A stretch of 64,000 nt of DNA from CAYGDP01 sp964348665. GTDB lineage: Bacteria > Verrucomicrobiota > Verrucomicrobiia > Palsa-1439 > CAYGDP01. Shown piece by piece: positions 1 through 8,644 of this stretch. Position 1 is the first letter of the stretch. The number at the start of each line of letters is the position of its first letter. The position numbers and the translations under genes are program-made. The stretch covers positions 1-64,000 of the forward strand of contig CAYGDP010000005.1 of NCBI GenBank assembly GCA_964348665.1. The letters are read 5' to 3'. Under the pieces are notes generated by a model, which was not told the origin of the DNA, did no database searches, and saw only the letters and a program-made list of their open reading frames with translations.

Positions 1-92
1 TTATCAGCCAAGTCTATTGTTTCCTACTGTCCAGTTTTGGGGGAGCAGGTCAGGGGCGCGCGCGACGGAGCGGGCTGCATGAAAATGAGGAA

Positions 93-113
93 TCGGACGA
101 GCCAGCGGCTCGT
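93..113. repeat. Perfect hairpin downstream of the first gene
   Basis: A 9-bp perfect stem (GGACGAGCC / GGCTCGTCC) encloses an AGC loop, 30 nt past the stop of the minus-strand hydrolase gene. On the minus strand no T-run follows, so it is not a classical terminator. It could still stall transcription or protect the mRNA 3' end, or be one arm of the paired-hairpin repeats seen elsewhere in the window. The rest of bases 1-143 shows no gene. Confidence 0.55.
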
Positions 114-143
114 CCCTATCTCTTTTTCAGAACTTCACAAAGT

Positions 144-2507
144 CTACTTCAAATTCTTATCCAAAAACTCATACGCTTGCTGGCGCACGTCGGGCGGAAA
201 ATCATGTCCGCAATCGGGATGGACGGCGACTAATTTTTCTTTCGCGCCGAGCAGTTCAAACACGGGCGCGGCAGCGGCGAGGCAGTCTTTCACTCCTGAC
301 ACTTCGAAGTTATCGTCGCGCATTGGGGCATTGATGAACACCGCGCGGGGCGCGATCGCGGCCAGCGTCTCTGTCCAGTCGAACGGCATTTGCTTCGGAT
401 CTTTTCCAAACTCGCTGGCGATGCGCGGCATGTAGCCTTTGTGCGACCAACCGGTCAGATCGCCGCCGTAATATTTGTAAAACGAATTGAATCCGCAACT
501 GGTCACGACGGCCTTGATGCGCGGGTCAAACGCCGCGACAAATAAGGAGTTGTGCCCGCCAAGAGAATGGCCAATCGCGCCGATTCGGGTTTTGTCCACT
601 TGCGGCAATGACGCCAGCATATCCACGGCGCGCATGTGATTGAAAATGCCTTTCATCGTCGCGCTCGCGTAACCGTGAGAATAAACATCAAATTTGTAGT
701 CACCGAAGTTCGGATAATCGGGCGCCAGCGCCACGTAACCGCGCTCGGCGAGTTCCTGCGCATAACGCAAATTCTCTTTGCCACCGAGACCGACCGGCTC
801 GCTTTTGCCGATGGCGGTCGTTTGATGCAAACAAAGCATCGCCGGCGCTTTGCCTTTCAACTCCCGGGGGATAAGTACATACGCCGGCACGCGGTCACCC
901 GCCTCGGCAACGAATGTGATTTTCTGGCGCGTATACTTTGGCAGCGCGATTTCTTCGAGCACTTGCACGTCGAGCGATGGCAGCCGTTTGCGAGAAGGCA
1001 ACTCACCCATGACCCGCTGCATGGCGGCGAGGATGTGCGCGCGGCGTTTTTCCCAATCGCGCGGTTCGGTGATCGGATGCTCGAACCCGCGGGAATCGCG
1101 CCACCAAAGCAAATGTTGTTTATCGGGATACAACGGCGCGCCATTTAACTTCGACGCGCCAATCAACGAGACGATGGCGTCTTTGAGCCTTTGCTCGCTC
1201 GGCGGACCGACCCGCGAGTCGGTTGGCTCGTATCCGCCTTCCTTCAGCGCTGCATCGCAACAAATATAGCCACAGCCGCCTTCGCCGTACGCGGCGACGG
1301 CGATGAAATCATCGGGACGCAAACTCTGCGCGTATAACTGATATTCGACGAATGCTTCGCCAGGCAAAAATAGCATCGTGACAGGACCAAGCCGCAAGGT
1401 ATTTACGTCCACGGTCGGCCGCGCGCGCAACCGCTCGTACCAGGCCAGGGTCAACGCGGCCATGTTGATTCGGTCATTGACGGAAGCCTTCGGGTCGGCA
1501 AGAATTTTTCGCAATCGCTCCTCGCTCCACTCCGTCTCGGTGCGAATGGCGAGGCGAACATCCGCGGTTTTCCATTCGAGACGAGAAACCGGCGCGCGCG
1601 TCGTGGATGCGACCGACCGTTTCATGGCGTCATACGCGCGCTCGGTCAGCGCCGCGCGAGCGGCGGGCGAGCCGTCGTTGTATTTTCCCGCGGTCACATC
1701 GCCGCCGCAACCCGTGAAATAAATCTGCGGCACGCCTTCCTCTTTTTCGAGACGATCGCGCGCCACTCCGACGGTGTCGCTGGTGACGCGTCCGTCGCCG
1801 TAAAAACTTTGCGGATGCGTGGCGTAGGAGTGGAGGCGGACCACGGGTTTTTCCCCGTTGAACAAGGTAACGGTGCGCAGCCACGGGTCAATCAAACCTT
1901 CCGGCGCGGCCGCCATCGCCGGGTCTTTGCCCGCCGAACTGAAGCGTGCGGCCATTTTGCCATCCGGCATCCGGATGCGCCGGGAGGATGCGAATTTTTC
2001 CACACGGGCTTTGCTGGAGCCGACGTGGGTGACGGGTGTGAATCGGTCGCAGGCCGCGCGCACGGCGACCGCGAGGCGGTCGGTGACTTCTTCGCTGAAC
2101 CCGATACTAAGATGGGAAGGCGGATTGGGTGCGGCATCGAGAAGTTGCTGCGCGCGGATGTCGGCGATGGGCGCGTTATGTTGATGAACGGTGTGGACGG
2201 CGACGCGTGACTCGGGTGTGTTGGCCGCGGCGGCGATTTTGCGTCGGAACAAATCGTGGGCGGCAGTTTGCAGCAAACACCAGTCCACCGAACAGAGGAC
2301 GTATCGCTTGTCGCCGTCGGCGAGAACGACGCCCTTGGCCAGCAACGGATCATCCACCGATTTGAGTGGTTGAATCCAACCGCCACAGAGCGGATGTCCC
2401 AACGGAGGTGTTACGTCGCACGAAAAAGTTGCGACACTCAGTTTTGTTTCCGTGCCGAGCGCAGCGCTAGCAACAATAAAGAAGAAGAGACCCCCGAGCT
2501 TACGCAT
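144..2507 (-). CDS. Secreted ceramidase-like domain fused to alpha/beta hydrolase
   Basis: This 787-residue protein has a signal peptide (about 1-18, ending ASAALG). Residues ~20-440 resemble neutral/alkaline non-lysosomal ceramidase family proteins: the 'DVTPPLGHPLCGGW' start, HTVHQHNAP with likely zinc histidines, and SYATHPQSF. Residues ~480-787 form a dienelactone-hydrolase-like alpha/beta hydrolase with the nucleophile elbow GHSLGG (Ser ~648), an acidic residue near 730 and a terminal CGHDF histidine (~768). The two domains normally occur as separate proteins, so this is a fusion of two hydrolases. It is the last gene of a minus-strand run that starts with the heme-binding dehydrogenase at 6845. 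An extracytoplasmic esterase or amidase role is inferred; the substrate is unknown. The start gives a clean signal peptide. Confidence 0.8.
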   Translation of the reverse strand: MRKLGGLFFFIVASAALGTETKLSVATFSCDVTPPLGHPLCGGWIQPLKSVDDPLLAKGVVLADGDKRYVLCSVDWCLLQTAAHDLFRRKIAAAANTPESRVAVHTVHQHNAPIADIRAQQLLDAAPNPPSHLSIGFSEEVTDRLAVAVRAACDRFTPVTHVGSSKARVEKFASSRRIRMPDGKMAARFSSAGKDPAMAAAPEGLIDPWLRTVTLFNGEKPVVRLHSYATHPQSFYGDGRVTSDTVGVARDRLEKEEGVPQIYFTGCGGDVTAGKYNDGSPAARAALTERAYDAMKRSVASTTRAPVSRLEWKTADVRLAIRTETEWSEERLRKILADPKASVNDRINMAALTLAWYERLRARPTVDVNTLRLGPVTMLFLPGEAFVEYQLYAQSLRPDDFIAVAAYGEGGCGYICCDAALKEGGYEPTDSRVGPPSEQRLKDAIVSLIGASKLNGAPLYPDKQHLLWWRDSRGFEHPITEPRDWEKRRAHILAAMQRVMGELPSRKRLPSLDVQVLEEIALPKYTRQKITFVAEAGDRVPAYVLIPRELKGKAPAMLCLHQTTAIGKSEPVGLGGKENLRYAQELAERGYVALAPDYPNFGDYKFDVYSHGYASATMKGIFNHMRAVDMLASLPQVDKTRIGAIGHSLGGHNSLFVAAFDPRIKAVVTSCGFNSFYKYYGGDLTGWSHKGYMPRIASEFGKDPKQMPFDWTETLAAIAPRAVFINAPMRDDNFEVSGVKDCLAAAAPVFELLGAKEKLVAVHPDCGHDFPPDVRQQAYEFLDKNLK

Positions 2508-2588
2508 GAAGTAAGGTTACTAAATTGGTTAAGCCAATACCAGACCCTCCTGTTTCCCCTTTGGCCCGACGTTGCGATCGCTCGTTGC

Positions 2589-3869
2589 TTATGGCTTGGC
2601 CGCCAAAGTGGCGCAAACCAGTTCCTTGTCGTTGCGCGCAAAGACATGGCGGTTCGCGAATGCCGGTGGTGTCCATGCACACTTTCTCTCTCCAAACGGC
2701 GATGTTGGTTCCAAGAGATGCGCGCGGCTGATCTCCCGGTAACCCTGGGGCGTGAGTTGCGCCAGAATTAAATTCCCTTGGTTGGTAAAGAGAAACACTC
2801 CATCACCGCTTGGTGTGATATGAATGCTGGCGCCATTTTTCATTTCCGTCACGGTGTTCGCCTCCCACACTTGCTTGCCGGTGCCGGCCTCGAGGCAAAC
2901 CAGTTCGCCGTTAGATTTGGCCGAGAACACATAATCACCTCGCAAGAGGGCAGTCGAGGTATTGCTCAAAATTCTCTTCGAGATGGCTCTCGTTTCCGGC
3001 CAGAGCACCGTGGCCGCTGGGTGGTGAGCGTTTAATTCCATCATCAGACCGCCGATGAGCAGCCGGTTTTTCTGAACGACCGGGGTGGGAATTGCATCGT
3101 TATTACTCGTTACCATCGGTTCTCGCCAGTAGGTCTCACCCGTAGCGGGATTCAAGGAAGTCACGGATTCGCCGGTCCAGACAATCAACTGTCGTTTGCC
3201 GCCGGCCACGATGACCAACGGCGAACTGTTCGACACGGACTCATCTAGCGCTTTCCAAACCTCCTTTCCCGACTTCTTGTCAAGCGCGATGACGCATGCT
3301 CCTGGCTTGCCGCCGACGAATAAAATCAGAAGATTCCCTTCGATCAATGGGGAAGGCCGGCACTGCAACTCTCGCAATTCGTATTCCTTGGCCAATTTTT
3401 TTTCCCAGAGCAGTTTGCCTTTCCTTGCGTCAAAACAGTGAACGTGGCCGTTCGCTCCCAGAGTGAAAATCTTCCCCGCCTCCACAATCGGTGTCGCACT
3501 CGGCCCGCAGCTTTGGTCGGAGACAAAAGCCCAATCCGGGTATGTCACTTCATACGCGTAGGTCCAGAGTGGCTTGCCGGTTTTTTCGTCGAAACAGCGA
3601 ACACGTTCCCAAGCCTTGGGCTTTACCAATTCCGAATCGGTGAGATAAACCCGACCCCGAACAACCACGGGACTCGACCATCCCCAGCCGGCCGGTTTGC
3701 GCCAGCGTACCTTCAGCCCATCAGCCGGGAATAATTTCAAGAGGCCGGTTTCTCTCCAAACCCCATCTCGGTTCGGTCCGCGCCACTGCGGCCAGTCCTC
3801 CGCCCGCCCGCTCAATATCACCAGCCACGACAAGCCAGACCAATAAATGAATCGGCTCGCCGCGCACAT
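2589..3869 (-). CDS. Secreted PQQ-type beta-propeller protein (BamB-like fold)
   Basis: The 426-residue product has an N-terminal signal segment (WSGLSWLVILSGRAEDWPQWRG). The DWPQWRGPNRDG motif after it is typical of PVC-phylum PQQ-like repeat proteins. Repeated blades read roughly 'vyCfDaktGkplW', for example CFDEKTGKPLW, CFDARKGKLLW, ALDKKSGKEVW, SLNPATGETYW and CLEAGTGKQVW, giving six or seven blades. No residues show that PQQ itself is bound, and many members of this family are structural. The start lies 9 nt downstream of the stop of the heme-binding dehydrogenase gene, so the two are surely co-transcribed. The role is probably scaffold or redox-associated in the periplasm; the exact function is unknown. 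Confidence 0.8.
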   Translation of the reverse strand: MCAASRFIYWSGLSWLVILSGRAEDWPQWRGPNRDGVWRETGLLKLFPADGLKVRWRKPAGWGWSSPVVVRGRVYLTDSELVKPKAWERVRCFDEKTGKPLWTYAYEVTYPDWAFVSDQSCGPSATPIVEAGKIFTLGANGHVHCFDARKGKLLWEKKLAKEYELRELQCRPSPLIEGNLLILFVGGKPGACVIALDKKSGKEVWKALDESVSNSSPLVIVAGGKRQLIVWTGESVTSLNPATGETYWREPMVTSNNDAIPTPVVQKNRLLIGGLMMELNAHHPAATVLWPETRAISKRILSNTSTALLRGDYVFSAKSNGELVCLEAGTGKQVWEANTVTEMKNGASIHITPSGDGVFLFTNQGNLILAQLTPQGYREISRAHLLEPTSPFGERKCAWTPPAFANRHVFARNDKELVCATLAAKP

Positions 3870-3878
3870 GAACAGATG

Positions 3879-6845
3879 TTATTTGATTTGCCGCACAAAC
3901 TCCAGCAAATCGGCGATGTCCTGCGCGGCGAGGCCGTCGAGCAATCCTTCGGGCATGAGCGAGACGCGGCTGCTGACCCAACCGCGCAAATCTCTTCGCA
4001 GCAATGTTCTGTCCGACGCGCCTGGACGTCGAAGCGTGATCGCCTGATCGGTTTCGGCAACAATGATGCCGTTGAACATTTCTCCGTCATTGGTTTCGGC
4101 GAGGTATTGAACGAATTGCGGGAGCACGGCGAGGTTGGGGTCGGCGATGTTCTTCAAGATTTGATCGGGCGGGTTGTTGCGCACGCTGGCCAGCGACGGG
4201 CCGACAAGCGGCGCATTGCTGGCGGCGTGACAACTCGTGCAGCGCGCCTGAAAAGTTTTTTCGCCGCGGCGCACGTCGCCCTCGAGCGACAAAACAGCCT
4301 TGAGCGAGTCGGCAAGTTTGGTGTCGCGTTTCGACGCCGCAAAAATCTGTTTCGCCCGCTCGACAATGGCGGCGTCACGAGATTGTGTCAGCAGGGCGCG
4401 CTGCGCGCTATCGAGCGCATTTCTGGGGATCGCGCCGTATTCCAGCGCGTCGAGCAACGGCGCGATTCGCTCTTTCCTTTTGAGAATGATTACGATCGCG
4501 CGCGCACGCAACGCTGGGGTGAATTGCGCCCAGCGGTCGGTGATCGCGGTGGCAACCTTTGGGTCGGAGAACGCGTCGAGCGCATCCAGCGCGGCGACTT
4601 GGAGCGGTTCCGGTTGACGTGGCGCGAGCGCCCCGACGAGCGTCGGCGCGAAGTCTGCAAATTTTCCCGCCGCCAAGTCCTGCGCGGCGGCGACGCGGTC
4701 GGGCAGAGGTTTGGTTTCGTCGGGTAAAACTGACGCAGCAAGTTTCAGTCTGGTTGCCAATTCGTCCTCACCGAAAACGCGGACGAGTCCAGCCACTTCA
4801 TTGGCGGCGTTGCGGATTGCATCCGAATCGCTTGCCAGAAATCGGCGCAGAGCATCGGCGGCGGGGCTGGCGGTGGGGAGCGTAATCGGTTTTGAGCCTC
4901 GTTGACGAATGCCGAGCGCGAGATTTTGGAGGGAGGCAACGTCGGTCGAGGTGATCCGTGTCAATATTTCTGCGATTTCGTCCGGATTTCGGCGCGTGCC
5001 GATGATCCGGGCGAGCGCCAACCGGAAGACAGGATCACTCTCCATGGACAGAGTTAATAATGTCAGGGTATCGTCCCCGATGGAGCTTAGGATTGCCGCC
5101 CGCTGATAAGGATCCGCGCTGTCGCGTCGCGCGAGAGCGGCGAGGGCGTCGAGTCGGCGCGGGACACGGAGTTCGCCGAGGCTCAGCGCGAGTTGAAATC
5201 GCACGTGAGGCGAAGGATCATTCGCCAGCGCTAGGAGAGCGTCGCCGAGCGCGGGACGGGACTCGGCGAGAAGCACGGCGCGGGCGCGAACGCCTTCCTC
5301 GGAATCTTTGAGCGTGATTGCGAGCGATTCGTCGTCGAGCGCGCCGAGCCCGTCGAGAGTGCAAAGGGAGTGGAGTCGCGCGACCGGCACTTTGGAGTTG
5401 CGCAAGAGCGCGCGGAGCGCCGGGGCGGCGTTGCGTTGTTTGCTTTGAACGAGCAACCGTTGCGCGGTGATGCGCCACCACGAATTTGGATTTTCCAATT
5501 GTTTCACAAGTTCTCGCGAGCTAGCGCGACCTAGCTGCGGTTGTCGAGATGAGCGAGAAGACTGGGTTGTGATGCGCCAGATTCGACCCAGACCCATACT
5601 TTCTAGGTTGGATTTCGCTTTGATGTCGTCGGGGAGCGAGAGCGGCGTCTCGATGACCTCGCGCGGAAAATCGGCGACATAGAGCGCGCCGTCGGGACCG
5701 ATGGCAAGGTTGACGGGGCGGAAACGGGGATGACTGGAGGCAAGGAACTCGCGGTCGCGTTCATTTTCCGCGCGCCGAGCAGTGAACAGAACTCCGCGCG
5801 ATTCGAGCACGTCGCGGTGAATCAGGTTATTGGCAGAGTCGCAAACGAAAGTGTTGCCGTAATATTCTACAGGGAAACGGTTGGCGCGATAGACTGTTAG
5901 TCCAGAGGCGCTTGTAATAAACCCACCCGCGACCAATTCGGTTTTTGGAAAACGCGTGGCGTCCGGTGCGTTGGCGCGCCGCGTCGTGCGTTCGACTCGC
6001 CACGGTTCGAACGGGCTACGTCGAAAGAGTTGCGCCGCGCCGCCGTGATTGGAAATGTCTGGCAAAAGCGGAGGCGCGAGAAGGAATGGCTGTCGAGAAA
6101 GATAGCGTGTCTCGACTGGTACTTGTAAAATATGCTGGCTGTTGTTGCAGGTGAACCAATGACCAAAGTCATCGGTTGTTAAACCGAATTGGCTGCTGGC
6201 GGACGTCGTCTCGAAACTCGCGGGTGTGTCCGGACGAAACCGGAAATTGCGCGACCCGAGTGTAACGGTCGGTGCGTCTAGTTTTTCTGCAGAGCGAATC
6301 TCGCCGCCATTGCTCGCGCCGGCACCGTGCACATAGTTGTCCAGCCCCCACTGCAAACTATTGGTAAGCGCCTGAATATTTTTCAAACCGAAGCCCGTGT
6401 AGAGCACGCGGCGAATGTCGGCTTGACCATCGTTATCCGTGTCTTCGAAGTAAAAAATGTCTGGCGCGCAGGTGATCAGCACGCCGCGTTTGTAGGGGAG
6501 CACCGAAGTCGGGAACGCGAGTCCATCGGCAAAAACGGTGCTGCGAGTGAAGCGCGTCCCGCGTGGACGATCGAGTAATCGAATGCGCCCGGCGAGTTTG
6601 GGCGTGCCTTCCGCGACGCCTGCGTTCGGATACCCGCGCATCTCGACGACGTATAACCGTCCGCCTTCGTCAAATGCCATCGCGACAGGATCCACCACGT
6701 CCGGCTCGGATGCGACAAGCTCGACCCGAAATCCATCCGGGACACGAAACGATGCGAGGATTTCTTCTGCGTCGTGCTGCTCTGCTTGGGTCGTTAGCGA
6801 ATACACCGCGCAAGCGCATACAAGGAAAGAAAAATTGGGTTTCAT
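3879..6845 (-). CDS. PVC-type membrane-bound dehydrogenase with HEAT repeats and cytochrome c domain
   Basis: The start is placed at the ATG at 6845 (988 residues) because it opens a signal peptide (MKPNFSFLVCACAVYSL...); the frame stays open further upstream but without family-like sequence. Residues ~25-430 form a sugar-dehydrogenase-like beta-propeller ('FRVPDGFRVELVASEPDVVDPVAMAFDEGGRLYVVEMRGYP', read in parts). HEAT-like helical repeats follow at ~480-830. A C-terminal cytochrome c / PVC heme-binding domain carries CTSCH at ~869-873 and a candidate distal methionine (SLMPEGLLDGL). The architecture is characteristic of Planctomycetes and Verrucomicrobia. It probably oxidises a carbohydrate-like substrate in the periplasm and passes electrons to the heme; the substrate is unknown. 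It starts 31 nt from the divergent gene at 6877 and leads the run into the propeller and hydrolase genes. Confidence 0.85.
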   Translation of the reverse strand: MKPNFSFLVCACAVYSLTTQAEQHDAEEILASFRVPDGFRVELVASEPDVVDPVAMAFDEGGRLYVVEMRGYPNAGVAEGTPKLAGRIRLLDRPRGTRFTRSTVFADGLAFPTSVLPYKRGVLITCAPDIFYFEDTDNDGQADIRRVLYTGFGLKNIQALTNSLQWGLDNYVHGAGASNGGEIRSAEKLDAPTVTLGSRNFRFRPDTPASFETTSASSQFGLTTDDFGHWFTCNNSQHILQVPVETRYLSRQPFLLAPPLLPDISNHGGAAQLFRRSPFEPWRVERTTRRANAPDATRFPKTELVAGGFITSASGLTVYRANRFPVEYYGNTFVCDSANNLIHRDVLESRGVLFTARRAENERDREFLASSHPRFRPVNLAIGPDGALYVADFPREVIETPLSLPDDIKAKSNLESMGLGRIWRITTQSSRSSRQPQLGRASSRELVKQLENPNSWWRITAQRLLVQSKQRNAAPALRALLRNSKVPVARLHSLCTLDGLGALDDESLAITLKDSEEGVRARAVLLAESRPALGDALLALANDPSPHVRFQLALSLGELRVPRRLDALAALARRDSADPYQRAAILSSIGDDTLTLLTLSMESDPVFRLALARIIGTRRNPDEIAEILTRITSTDVASLQNLALGIRQRGSKPITLPTASPAADALRRFLASDSDAIRNAANEVAGLVRVFGEDELATRLKLAASVLPDETKPLPDRVAAAQDLAAGKFADFAPTLVGALAPRQPEPLQVAALDALDAFSDPKVATAITDRWAQFTPALRARAIVIILKRKERIAPLLDALEYGAIPRNALDSAQRALLTQSRDAAIVERAKQIFAASKRDTKLADSLKAVLSLEGDVRRGEKTFQARCTSCHAASNAPLVGPSLASVRNNPPDQILKNIADPNLAVLPQFVQYLAETNDGEMFNGIIVAETDQAITLRRPGASDRTLLRRDLRGWVSSRVSLMPEGLLDGLAAQDIADLLEFVRQIK

Positions 6846-6876
6846 CGTGACATCTTGAGACTCTGCCTTTTTCTTC

Positions 6877-8607
6877 TTGCGAGTGCAAGTCGCACGATTT
6901 AGGCTGCGGTTGTTGAAAACAATTTTGTCGTTGGTGAGCTTCTTGATTCTGGTAAGCGGTAGTTCGGGTGCGGACAGAGCAAGGGTTGCTGCAAAAGGTG
7001 GGCGAGGGATCATCGAGAACAAGAAAGTCCGCGCCGAATTTCGCGACGGGCAGGGCCAGGTGTCTGTGCGCCGTGGCGGAGAGTGGTATCCGGTTGCGAT
7101 TTTGCCCGGGATGGATTGGCTCACGGACGCCGACTCGATCAATGGGGAAGAGTTGCACGTGGTTACCAAAGGCGGAAGTGTCCGTTTCAACTTGAAGGAT
7201 CACCTTTTGCTCTTCGAGACGCAGCGCGAGTTGTTTGTCGAGGTGCTCGGCAAGAAGACCGCTGCGCTTTTTCCCGGGCTCGATTTTTTGGAGGGCGGGG
7301 AGTTTTCATCCAGCGATCGCGACGCGCATGGCGCGCTGGCGGATCGGCGCCGTCCCGAGGCCTACAAAATTACCGTGCCGTTGATGGCATACGAAGCGGA
7401 TGGTGTATTGGTGTCGCTGATGTGGAGCGGCAACGCGCGGCTGTTTTTCGAGGCGCGCGAAAAAAATCGGATGTCGCTCGGTCCGACGAAGACCGTAATT
7501 ACCATGACGGGAGCGATGTTGATCGAGGACGGCGCGACGATATCGGACGCTGTGCCTCGCTGGATCGCGATGTTTGGGTTGCCAGCTCCCGAACCGTGGC
7601 CGCGGTCGTTGGAGTCGGAGATCGAACTCTGCAAGACAGGATTTCAGACGGTTCGCGCGGCGGACGGGACGTATAGTCACTGTGTCGGCTGGAAATCCGC
7701 GCCAACGCCGGGTTTTGCGGTTCTGCTGCATCTGCTCGGCGAGAAAGTGGATTGGGAAAAATTTCCCGACCTGAATTCATCGGCCAACTGTCACATCCTA
7801 CGCTGGGAAGCGCCGTTCTACTCGGGAAAACCGGAAGCTGTGAAGAACGTTGTCCCCGGGATGAAAGAGCTGGCGAAGAAGCGCGTGAATGGCGAGTGGA
7901 GTTTTCAACCTGACCCGAAGAACGAAAAACAGGTCGCGCTCGGCAAGCGCGGCGACACGGTACTCGGCACGAGCGCGCACAACGCGCTGATGCTCGCGAA
8001 GGCGGCGCGGATGACGGGGAATGCCGAGTTAAAGGATGCCGCGCTGGATACGCTTCGAGTCCTTCGCAAATACAAAATCCCGCGCGGCGCGCAGTCTTGG
8101 GAGTGTCCGCTCTACGAGCCTGACATTCTCGCTGCTGCCTATGCCGTCGGCGCTTACGTCGAGGCATACAAATTGAGCGGCGACAAAGAATTTTTGGCAG
8201 ACGCACAGCGCTGGGCGAAGGCGGGTTTACCGTTCATTTACCTGTGGAATCTACCCGGCAACAAGATGATGCGCTACGGTAGCGTGCCGGTCTTTGGCAC
8301 GACCCACTACACGCACTCGTGGTTCGGCGTGCCCGTGCAATGGAATGGACTAGTTTATGCCTATTACCTCCGCAAACTCGCGCCGCTCGATAAGAGCTTT
8401 CCATGGCAAACCATCGCGGACGGGATCACTGCCAGCGCTGTTCATCAGCAATACGCCGATGGAACGTCGAAGGGTTGTTACCCGGACGCGATCTACGATC
8501 AAATCACGCGCCGCTCGCCGGCCGATATCAATCCCGAAAACATCTTGGTCAATATTTTGACTGCCCTCGGCAAAGATCCCGACCCTGATTTGAAGCTCAA
8601 GCCTTGA
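6877..8607 (+). CDS. Secreted protein of unknown function, possible six-hairpin glycosidase fold
   Basis: A 576-residue frame opens with TTG at 6877; GTG at 6883 or TTG at 6910/6913 are alternative starts and would still keep the hydrophobic signal segment (LLKTILSLVSFLILVSGSSG). The N-terminal half (~30-230) looks beta-rich. The C-terminal half (~300-560) has helical, tryptophan-rich segments such as GTSAHNALMLAKAARMTG, ...WECPLYEPDILAAAYAVGAYVEAYKLSGD and WFGVPVQWNGLVYAYYLRKLA, reminiscent of alpha/alpha six-hairpin glycosidases. No catalytic signature is recognised, so no activity is assigned. It is divergent from the heme dehydrogenase gene and 37 nt ahead of the serine hydrolase. Confidence 0.7.
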   Translation: MRVQVARFRLRLLKTILSLVSFLILVSGSSGADRARVAAKGGRGIIENKKVRAEFRDGQGQVSVRRGGEWYPVAILPGMDWLTDADSINGEELHVVTKGGSVRFNLKDHLLLFETQRELFVEVLGKKTAALFPGLDFLEGGEFSSSDRDAHGALADRRRPEAYKITVPLMAYEADGVLVSLMWSGNARLFFEAREKNRMSLGPTKTVITMTGAMLIEDGATISDAVPRWIAMFGLPAPEPWPRSLESEIELCKTGFQTVRAADGTYSHCVGWKSAPTPGFAVLLHLLGEKVDWEKFPDLNSSANCHILRWEAPFYSGKPEAVKNVVPGMKELAKKRVNGEWSFQPDPKNEKQVALGKRGDTVLGTSAHNALMLAKAARMTGNAELKDAALDTLRVLRKYKIPRGAQSWECPLYEPDILAAAYAVGAYVEAYKLSGDKEFLADAQRWAKAGLPFIYLWNLPGNKMMRYGSVPVFGTTHYTHSWFGVPVQWNGLVYAYYLRKLAPLDKSFPWQTIADGITASAVHQQYADGTSKGCYPDAIYDQITRRSPADINPENILVNILTALGKDPDPDLKLKP

Positions 8608-8644
8608 CCCTTCTTCCTCCCTCGCGCACAATGGTACCACACCT

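Noticed and set aside
93..113. Rho-independent terminator for the hydrolase gene
   Set aside because: The stem is good, but no T-run follows on the minus strand; the T-rich stretch is on the wrong side.
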